In this document: piece by piece, positions 1 through 6,300 of the stretch
How the letters are laid out: each line of letters starts with the position of its first letter
Position numbering within the stretch: position 1 is the first letter of the stretch
NCBI GenBank assembly: GCA_033722075.1
Contig: JAWVZU010000169.1
Location: 1 to 8,792 of the forward strand
DNA length: 8,792 bases
Direction: 5' to 3'
DNA from: JAWVZU01 sp033722075
GTDB taxonomy: Bacteria; Pseudomonadota; Gammaproteobacteria; Xanthomonadales; SZUA-38
Made by a program: the position numbers and the translations under genes
The notes under the pieces: model-generated
What the model saw: only the letters and a program-made list of their open reading frames with translations
Databases searched by the model: none
What the model was told of the DNA's origin: nothing

Positions 1-896
1 CCGAACGCGACGACCGCATCACCAGCTTTGCACCCAGCGAGCTGCAGGCTGCGCGCCTCGCCGTGCGCGCGCTTGAATCGGAAACCAGTTCCGACGAAGC
101 ATTGCGCGCTCACCTGGCCTACATGGCCGAGCGACTGCTGGACATTGCCCGGGCGCGAGCGAACGAACGCTATGAGCTGGACCGCTTGCGCGAACTCGAG
201 CGCGAGCGGGATCGCATCCTGCTCCAGGCCTCCCTGCAGGAAGCCGAGCGGGCCCGCCGCGAGGCGGAGCAGTTGCGTCGTCAGGCGATCGCCGGCGCGG
301 AGGAGGCGGAGCGCGCCCGGAGCGCGGAGCGGGCGGCGCTGGAGCGCTCACGCGAGGTGGAACAGGAAGCGGACCTGGCCCGTCAGGAAGCCGACCAGGC
401 ACGGCGCCTGGCCGAGGCCCAGACCCGCCAGGCCGAGCTCGCCCGGCGGGAGGCGGAGGTCGCCGCCGCGCAGGCGGACTCGCTGCGCCGCCAGCTGCAG
501 AACCTGCAGGCGCGCCAGACCGATCGCGGCCTGGTCTTCACCCTGGGAGACGTCCTGTTCGAGACAGCGGAGGCCGACCTGCGCCCCGAGTCACTGGCCA
601 ATCTGGAACGGCTGGTCTCGTTCATCCAGCAATACCCCGAGCGCAACGTCAACATCGAGGGCCATACGGACAGTGTCGGGTCCGCTGAATTCAATCTGAA
701 CCTGTCCCAGAAGCGAGCCGAAGCGGTTCGCGATGCCTTGATCGAGCGCGGCGTCGAGAAGTCCCGCCTCAAGGCCATCGGTCTGGGGGAGGAATTCCCG
801 ATTGCCGACAATCAGACCGAATACGGTCGCGGCCAGAATCGGCGGGTCGAGATCGTCATCCTGAAGACCGAGGAGTCCTCCGACGGGGGAGGCTGA
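1..896 (+). CDS. OmpA-family protein with coiled coil and DUF4398-like start (5' partial)
   Basis: This is the C-terminal 297 residues of an envelope protein; the reading frame (codons from base 3) is open to the left edge, so the true start and any signal peptide lie outside. A GTG at 63 could start translation, but the upstream codons already read APSELQAARLA, which resembles the DUF4398 motif, so I treat that GTG as internal. Counting from the residue at 63-65, residues about 30-150 are an Ala/Glu/Arg-rich coiled coil, and residues about 156-267 form an OmpA C-terminal domain with NIEGHTDSVG, LSQKRAEAV and GRGQNRRVEI. D203 and R218 match the Asp/Arg pair that binds diaminopimelate in OmpA proteins, so peptidoglycan binding is expected. 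The likely role is a periplasmic or outer-membrane-anchored link to the cell wall. It converges on the slipin gene, with 8 bp between stops. The OmpA domain is certain; the DUF4398 assignment is likely. Confidence 0.9.
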   Translation, partial: ERDDRITSFAPSELQAARLAVRALESETSSDEALRAHLAYMAERLLDIARARANERYELDRLRELERERDRILLQASLQEAERARREAEQLRRQAIAGAEEAERARSAERAALERSREVEQEADLARQEADQARRLAEAQTRQAELARREAEVAAAQADSLRRQLQNLQARQTDRGLVFTLGDVLFETAEADLRPESLANLERLVSFIQQYPERNVNIEGHTDSVGSAEFNLNLSQKRAEAVRDALIERGVEKSRLKAIGLGEEFPIADNQTEYGRGQNRRVEIVILKTEESSDGGG

Positions 897-903
897 GCTC
901 AGC
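892..903. repeat. 12-bp perfect palindrome between convergent stop codons
   Basis: GCTGAGCTCAGC is a perfect self-complementary 12-mer. It contains the TGA stop of the OmpA-family gene (894-896) and ends just before the TAG stop of the slipin gene on the minus strand (907-905). It has no unpaired loop and no T-run on either side, so it is not a standard intrinsic terminator. It may be chance. Confidence 0.4.
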
Positions 904-904
904 T

Positions 905-1657
905 CTACGAGGAGGATTTGCCCTTGCCCATGAGCGGCTCGATCATCTCGATCGGCAACGGAAACACGACCGTGGAGTTCTGTTCACCGGCAATGTCGGT
1001 GAGCGTCTGCAGGTAACGCAGTGTCAGGGCCTGGGAGCTCTTGGACAGCTGCTCTGCAGCAGCCACCAGCTGCTTGGATGCCTGGAATTCGCCCTCGGCA
1101 TGAATCACCTTGGCGCGCCGGCTTCGCTCCGCCTCCGCCTGCTTGGCGATGGCGCGGATCATGCTCTCGTCCAGGTCGACGTGCTTGATCTCGACGTTGG
1201 AGACCTTGACCCCCCACGCATCGGTCTGGGTGTCCAGGATTTCCTGGATGTCGGCGTTGAGCTTGTCCCGCTCGGCGAGCATTTCATCCAGTTCGTGCTT
1301 GCCCAGCACCGATCGTAATGTCGTCTGCGCGAGCTGGCTCACGGCATCGAAATAGCGCTCGACGGCGATGATCGCGTTCTCCGGATCAATCACTCGAAAG
1401 TAGACCACCGCATTGACCTTCACGGAGACGTTGTCACGCGAGATCACGTCCTGGGTCGGCACATCCATCACCACGACCCGGAGATCGACCTTCTCCATCT
1501 GCTGGATGAGCGGGATGACCAGGATGATGCCCGGTCCCTTGACCTTGTAGAAGCGGCCGAGCATGAAGATGACACCGCGCTCGTACTCGCGCAGGATCTT
1601 GATCGCGCTGGCCAGCAGCAGGACGAGAATGATGATGCCGATCGCATAGCCGTTCAT
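905..1657 (-). CDS. Slipin (stomatin-like SPFH-domain membrane protein)
   Basis: This 250-aa protein has one N-terminal membrane segment (residues about 4-20, YAIGIIILVLLLASAIKIL) followed by REYERGVIFMLGRF and KGPGIILVIP, the typical opening of slipins. The SPFH domain fills residues about 25-170 (DVPTQDVISRDNVSVKVNAVVYFRV region, DLDESMIRAIAKQAEAERSR). Next comes an Ala/Glu-rich helix and a hydrophobic C-terminal stretch (STVVFPLPIEMIEPL). Slipins oligomerise on the cytoplasmic membrane and organise local protein and lipid domains. The ATG at 1657 overlaps the TGA of the upstream nfeD gene as ATGA, so translation is probably coupled; GAAGAGGAA just upstream can serve as Shine-Dalgarno. In the archaeal PH1510/PH1511 pair the NfeD-type protease cleaves the stomatin's hydrophobic C-terminus, and the tail here has a comparable segment. 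Family assignment is firm; the client process is unknown. Confidence 0.95.
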   Translation of the reverse strand: MNGYAIGIIILVLLLASAIKILREYERGVIFMLGRFYKVKGPGIILVIPLIQQMEKVDLRVVVMDVPTQDVISRDNVSVKVNAVVYFRVIDPENAIIAVERYFDAVSQLAQTTLRSVLGKHELDEMLAERDKLNADIQEILDTQTDAWGVKVSNVEIKHVDLDESMIRAIAKQAEAERSRRAKVIHAEGEFQASKQLVAAAEQLSKSSQALTLRYLQTLTDIAGEQNSTVVFPLPIEMIEPLMGKGKSSS

Positions 1658-3048
1658 GATGATTCCTCTTCGTTCTGGGATAGGGGAGCGACTTCGAGGG
1701 TCAACCCCTCTTTGGCGAGCACCTCGACACGCTGGCCGGCGGTCAATGGCTCCTGACTGCTGGCTCGCCAGTCCTCGCCCATGAGATGGACTCGACCGAT
1801 GCCCTCGAAATCGTCGATGACCACGGCCTCCGCGCCGATCATGGCCTCGCTGCCGCTGACCACCGGCGTGCGCCGGGCGCGCAGCACGACGAGCGTTATC
1901 GCGAGGAACAATAATCCCGAGATGCCCGCGATGGTCGTGATCACCCCACGCGAGACGGCAAGCCCCGGAACGTCCGTGTCGATCAGGATGAACGACCCGA
2001 AGGTGAGGGCAATGACTCCGCCGATGCCGAGCGCGCCGAAGGACGGTGCGAAGGCCTCGGCGACCATCAGTACGACCCCCAGGATGATCAGAATGACCCC
2101 GGCGAAATCGATCGGCAGGACCTGGAACGCATAAAGGGCAAGAATGAGACAGATGGCTCCGACGATCCCGGGCACCAGGACGCCGGGGTTGTAGCCCTCG
2201 AGCAGCAGCCCGTAGAGGCCGATGATGAACAGCAGATAGGCGACGGTCGGATCGCTGATGCGAGCCAGCAGCCGGTTTCTCCAGTCGGGCCGTTCGATGA
2301 TTGCAGCTGCCCCGGAAGTATTCAGTTCAATCATGCCCTCAGCGGTTTCGACTTCCCGTCCGTGGGCGGCCTCCAGCAGAGATTTGAGGTCCGGGGCGAT
2401 CAGGTCGATGACACCCTGCTCGAGCGCAACGACAGCAGTCAGGCTGGCGCCTTCCCGCACGGCCTTCTCCGCCCAGTCGGCGTTGCGTCCGCGTTTCTCC
2501 GCCAGGCCGCGGATGTACGCAACCGAGTCGTTGACCATCTTGCGACTCATCGCATCCCCGGCCGGTGGCGCGGTCTCCTCCGCTGAGTCGTCTTCGGTGG
2601 GCGAATCCTGCTGTTGCGGTTGCGATGGTGCGGCGATCTGGACCGGCGTGGCTGCCCCCAGGTTGGTCGCCGGCGCCATGGCGGCCACGTGACTGGCATA
2701 GAGAATATAGGTTCCTGCGCTGGCAGCGCGGGCGCCCTCGGGCCAGACATAGGTGATTACCGGGACCGGTGAGGCGAGAATGGCCTGGTTGATGTCCCGG
2801 GTGGCGAGATCCAGTCCGCCAGGCGTATCCATGCGGATGACAACCGCCGCATCGCCGCGTTCTCCCGCGGCGGCAAGCCCGCGGCTGAGGTAGTCGGTGG
2901 TGGCCGGACCGATCGCTCCTTTCAGCTCGAGCACGGTGACCCGCGATCGGGGTTCTTCCTGGGCCTGTGTGGCACCCAAAAGCACCCCGGCCAGGGCGAT
3001 GATGCAAGCCCAGATTGCGGTCGCTCGGCGACGTGGCTGCCGGTCCAT
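1654..3048 (-). CDS. nfeD: NfeD-family membrane-bound serine protease (ClpP-class)
   Basis: From the ATG at 3048 this is a 464-aa protein. Residues 1-29 look like a signal peptide (MDRQPRRR, hydrophobic core, ATQA before QEE). The ClpP-like protease domain follows with MDTPGGLD (73-80), the nucleophile S110 in GARAASAGTY and MAPATNLGAATP. K170 in SRKMVND matches the catalytic lysine of archaeal PH1510. Between them lies a Gln/Pro/Asp/Glu-rich linker (about 137-166). Residues about 268-390 hold four or five membrane segments, and 400-456 form the NfeD C-terminal beta-barrel (OB-fold) domain. The protease domain should face the periplasm. A GTG at 3096 would add 16 residues, but this extension (QSRSAAARPVAYNGS) would spoil the signal peptide, so I prefer the ATG. 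The gene is coupled to the slipin gene by ATGA. Function is proposed as cleavage of membrane proteins, including the slipin. Confidence 0.93.
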   Translation of the reverse strand: MDRQPRRRATAIWACIIALAGVLLGATQAQEEPRSRVTVLELKGAIGPATTDYLSRGLAAAGERGDAAVVIRMDTPGGLDLATRDINQAILASPVPVITYVWPEGARAASAGTYILYASHVAAMAPATNLGAATPVQIAAPSQPQQQDSPTEDDSAEETAPPAGDAMSRKMVNDSVAYIRGLAEKRGRNADWAEKAVREGASLTAVVALEQGVIDLIAPDLKSLLEAAHGREVETAEGMIELNTSGAAAIIERPDWRNRLLARISDPTVAYLLFIIGLYGLLLEGYNPGVLVPGIVGAICLILALYAFQVLPIDFAGVILIILGVVLMVAEAFAPSFGALGIGGVIALTFGSFILIDTDVPGLAVSRGVITTIAGISGLLFLAITLVVLRARRTPVVSGSEAMIGAEAVVIDDFEGIGRVHLMGEDWRASSQEPLTAGQRVEVLAKEGLTLEVAPLSQNEEESS

Positions 3049-3054
3049 GCTCCC

Positions 3055-3084
3055 ATTGTACGCGACTGGTCTCGCGGCTGCCGA
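3055..3084 (-). promoter_or_regulatory. Candidate sigma70-type promoter for nfeD
   Basis: Read on the minus strand there is TCGGCA (3084-3079), an 18-bp spacer, and TACAAT (3060-3055), a 5/6 match to the -10 consensus. The -35 match is only 4/6. Transcription would start about at the ATG at 3048, giving a nearly leaderless mRNA; GGGAG (3053-3049 area) is too close to the ATG to be an ideal Shine-Dalgarno. This is a pattern match only. Confidence 0.25.
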
Positions 3085-3218
3085 GCGGGATTGCACTCAT
3101 GGGCGGATTTGGGTAGTGTTATTCGCAGGGTATTTCCATCATCCCAAGGGGAACCCGACCATATCGTGACCGTTCTGGATGTCCCGGCAAGCAAGTAATC
3201 AGCACACTGCAGTCCGCT

Positions 3219-3237
3219 GCTCGGTGGGGGGCCGAGC
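3219..3237 (+). other. G-rich-loop hairpin in the divergent spacer
   Basis: GCTCGG (3219-3224) pairs perfectly with CCGAGC (3232-3237) around a TGGGGGG loop. There is no T-run after it, so it is not a terminator. Part of it (GTGGG, 3224-3228) could instead pair with CCCAC (3258-3262), enclosing a small TAGG/CCTA stem (3242-3245 with 3254-3257). If transcribed, it would sit in the 5' leader of the DUF465 gene. Whether it is functional is unknown. Confidence 0.3.
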
Positions 3238-3356
3238 GTGATAGGGATTAGAACCTACCCACTCCGTTCAAGCCGTTTCGGCCAGACTTCCTTCATTGCT
3301 GCCTACCCAGTTGCCGTTCGTTCGGATCGGTCGTCCCTGCCATTAGCAGAAGCACG

Positions 3357-3362
3357 AGGAGG
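3357..3362 (+). promoter_or_regulatory. Ribosome binding site of the DUF465 gene
   Basis: AGGAGG is a full Shine-Dalgarno match 8 bases before the ATG at 3371. It fixes the start of this short gene and supports it as real coding sequence. Confidence 0.8.
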
Positions 3363-3370
3363 GTGATTTC

Positions 3371-3595
3371 ATGTTCGAGAATCGCCAGGATAAAGTCGAG
3401 CAATTGCTGAGCGAGAACATCGAGTTTCGCCGGCTGTACCAGAAGCACCAGCAACTCCATCAGCGGGTGCACGACGCCGAATTCGGCGTACAGCCCATGG
3501 AAGACATGCAGCTCGCGAAACTCAAGAAAGAAAAGCTCTGGGCCAAAGACCGGCTGGCTCGAATCCTTGACCAGCATTCCCTATCGGCGAGCTAG
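3371..3595 (+). CDS. DUF465 / YdcH-family small protein
   Basis: This 74-aa highly charged, helical protein (FENRQDKVEQLLSEN, FRRLYQKHQQLHQRVHDAE, KLKKEKLWAKDRLARIL) has the length and pattern of the DUF465/YdcH family. That family has two antiparallel helices, a central 'H..L...V...E' segment and a basic LKKEKL..KD.L second helix. No enzyme residues, membrane segments or signal peptide are seen, so it is a cytoplasmic coiled-coil protein. The biochemical role of the family is not established, and this sequence does not reveal one. It has its own strong ribosome binding site and is closed by an intrinsic terminator 21 bp after the stop, so it is probably a monocistronic unit. The gene beside it on the other strand (nfeD) starts 322 bp away. 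Confidence 0.88.
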   Translation: MFENRQDKVEQLLSENIEFRRLYQKHQQLHQRVHDAEFGVQPMEDMQLAKLKKEKLWAKDRLARILDQHSLSAS

Positions 3596-3616
3596 AGACG
3601 AGACTCGCAGGAAATG

Positions 3617-3646
3617 ACGCCCCGCGCCCTGCGGGGCGTTTGCTTT
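3617..3646 (+). terminator. Intrinsic terminator after the DUF465 gene
   Basis: ACGCCCCGC (3617-3625) pairs perfectly with GCGGGGCGT (3631-3639), a 9-bp GC-rich stem with a GCCCT loop, followed by TTGCTTT (3640-3646). This is a classical Rho-independent terminator with a slightly interrupted T-tract. It lies 21 bp after the stop of the DUF465 gene and 39 bp before the ATG of the CBS gene. Confidence 0.85.
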
Positions 3647-3648
3647 CC

Positions 3649-3670
3649 AGGCGGCACAAGCCGCCTCTTT
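3649..3670 (+). terminator. Second hairpin in the CBS gene leader (possible tandem terminator)
   Basis: AGGCGGC (3649-3655) pairs with GCCGCCT (3660-3666) around an ACAA tetraloop, followed by CTTT. The stem is 7 bp, stable and GC-rich, but the T-tract is only three bases, so termination would be weak. It begins 2-3 bases after the T-tract of the first terminator and ends about 14 bases before the next start codon. It may be a back-up terminator, an mRNA-stabilising 5' hairpin, or a read-through control element. Confidence 0.5.
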
Positions 3671-3684
3671 GAACGGGTGAATCA

Positions 3685-5055
<1,371 letters not shown>

Positions 5056-5079
5056 ACCGGCCCACCAAGAGAAGGACCT

Positions 5080-6288
5080 ATGTCAGAAAACGCATTCATC
5101 TATGACGCCGTGCGCACGCCGCGCGGCATCGGCAAAGCCAAGGGCGCCCTCTACGAAGTCAAGCCGGTCACGCTGCTGAGCGGCCTGTTGACCGAGTTGC
5201 GGGGACGCCATGATTTCGACCCGGAACTCGTCGATGACGTGGTCATGGGTTGCGTCACCCAGATCGGCGACCAGGGTGCCTGCGTGGCGAAGAGCGCGGT
5301 CGCCATGGCGGACTGGGGCGACGATGTCCCGGCCTTCACCCTCAACCGCTTCTGCGCCTCCGGAGCGGAAGCGGTGAACCTGGCCGCCATGAAGGTGGCC
5401 TCGGGCTGGGAGCAGCTGGTGGTGGCCGGCGGCGTGGAGTCCATGTCGCGGGTTCCCATGGGCTACGACGGTGGCGCCATGGCACTGGACCCGGAGACCA
5501 ACCTGCACATGGGCTTCATTCCGCAGGGGATCGGCGCCGACCTGATCGCGACCCTCGATGGATATGACCGGGAGGCCCTTGACGAGTTCGCGGTGAATTC
5601 CCACCGCAAGGCGGCCGCCGCATGGCAGCGGGGCAGTTTCGGTCGATCCGTGGTGCCGGTCATGGATCGGAACGGGATTAGCATCCTCGACAGGGACGAG
5701 CTGGTCCGGCCGGATTGTTCCATGGAAGGGCTGGCCGGCCTCAAGCCTTCCTTCCAGCAGCCGGGCGAGATGGGATTCGATGCGGTGGCGCGGGAGCGGT
5801 ACCCGCAGGTCGAGCGCATCTCTCATGTCCATACCGCGGGCAATTCCTCGGGCATCGTCGACGGGGCAGCGGCGCTGGTCCTGGGCAGCGAGCAGATGGG
5901 CAGGCAGCTGGGCCTGACGCCGCGCGCCCGGGTGCTGGCTACGGCGGTTGTCGGGACCGACCCGACCATCATGCTGACCGGTCCGGCACCGGCGGCGCGC
6001 AAGGCGCTCAAATTGGCCGGCCTGAGCCCTGAAGACATCGACCTGTACGAGGTCAACGAGGCCTTTGCGGCGGTGGTCATGCGCTTCCAGCGAGAGCTCT
6101 CGGTGCCGGACGAGAAGGTCAACGTCAACGGCGGGTCCATCGCCATGGGTCACCCCCTGGGCGCAACCGGGGCGATGCTCATCGGCACCTTGCTGGATGA
6201 GCTCGAAGCCCGGGAGCTGAAGCGTGGCCTGGTCACGCTTTGCGTGGGCGGCGGCATGGGCATCGCCACCATCATCGAGACCGTTTGA
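5080..6288 (+). CDS. Thiolase: acetyl-CoA C-acyltransferase (FadA/FadI-type)
   Basis: This 402-aa thiolase is the usual length of the family and has the full catalytic set: C92 in NRFCASGAEAV (acyl-enzyme nucleophile), NEAF at 326-329, H358 in GGSIAMGHPLGATGA, and C388 in LCVGGGMGIA. It should carry out the last step of beta-oxidation, cleaving 3-ketoacyl-CoA with CoA to acetyl-CoA and a shortened acyl-CoA. The biosynthetic direction (acetoacetyl-CoA formation) cannot be excluded from sequence alone. The downstream hydratase/dehydrogenase and acyl-CoA dehydrogenase favour the degradative role, as partner in a trifunctional complex. AAGGA lies just before the ATG (5072-5076). It is 24 bp after the CBS gene and 12 bp before the next gene, so it is very probably in one transcript. 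Chain-length preference is not predictable here. Confidence 0.93.
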   Translation: MSENAFIYDAVRTPRGIGKAKGALYEVKPVTLLSGLLTELRGRHDFDPELVDDVVMGCVTQIGDQGACVAKSAVAMADWGDDVPAFTLNRFCASGAEAVNLAAMKVASGWEQLVVAGGVESMSRVPMGYDGGAMALDPETNLHMGFIPQGIGADLIATLDGYDREALDEFAVNSHRKAAAAWQRGSFGRSVVPVMDRNGISILDRDELVRPDCSMEGLAGLKPSFQQPGEMGFDAVARERYPQVERISHVHTAGNSSGIVDGAAALVLGSEQMGRQLGLTPRARVLATAVVGTDPTIMLTGPAPAARKALKLAGLSPEDIDLYEVNEAFAAVVMRFQRELSVPDEKVNVNGGSIAMGHPLGATGAMLIGTLLDELEARELKRGLVTLCVGGGMGIATIIETV

Positions 6289-6293
6289 GGAGG
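6287..6293 (+). promoter_or_regulatory. Ribosome binding site overlapping the thiolase stop codon
   Basis: GAGGAGG lies 7 bases before the ATG at 6301 and overlaps the TGA stop of the thiolase gene (6286-6288). This arrangement suggests coupled translation of the two complex partners. Confidence 0.75.
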
Positions 6294-6300
6294 ATCAGGG

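Larger units (their letters stand above)
3049..3370. other. Divergent intergenic spacer without a recognisable gene
   Basis: This stretch of 322 bp separates the start of nfeD (minus) from the start of the DUF465 gene (plus). Both transcripts must be initiated in or near it. I find no ORF with both a good ribosome binding site and a recognisable product: the best short reading frame on + (ATG at 3179, 20 codons) lacks a Shine-Dalgarno. It contains the candidate nfeD promoter and a G-rich hairpin at 3219-3237. No strong sigma70 promoter for the plus-strand gene stands out. Weak options such as TTGCAC (3091-3096) with TAGTGT 17 bp later match consensus poorly. Confidence 0.6.

Noticed and set aside
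2339..3100. A 253-codon minus-strand frame in a different phase over the nfeD protease domain
   Set aside because: Its translation is low-complexity Arg/Gly/His-rich, while the overlapping frame carries the conserved MDTPGG and AASAGTY motifs.
3179..3241. A 20-codon plus-strand reading frame in the divergent spacer
   Set aside because: There is no Shine-Dalgarno before the ATG, the product matches nothing I recognise, and it overlaps the hairpin region. It is more likely chance.
3244..3255. A tRNA T-arm-like motif on the minus strand (GGTTCTAATCCC)
   Set aside because: The flanking bases do not form a 5-bp T stem, and no acceptor stem, anticodon arm or CCA end can be drawn. It resembles neither a full tRNA nor a clear integration-site remnant.
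3645..3684. A SAM or SAH riboswitch in the CBS gene leader
   Set aside because: Only about 39 bases separate the preceding terminator from the ATG, and they are mostly a simple 7-bp hairpin. No known SAM or SAH aptamer core fits.
5083..6153. A 356-codon minus-strand frame opposite the thiolase gene
   Set aside because: It mirrors a fully conserved thiolase. Its His/Arg/Gly-rich translation is typical of antisense frames.
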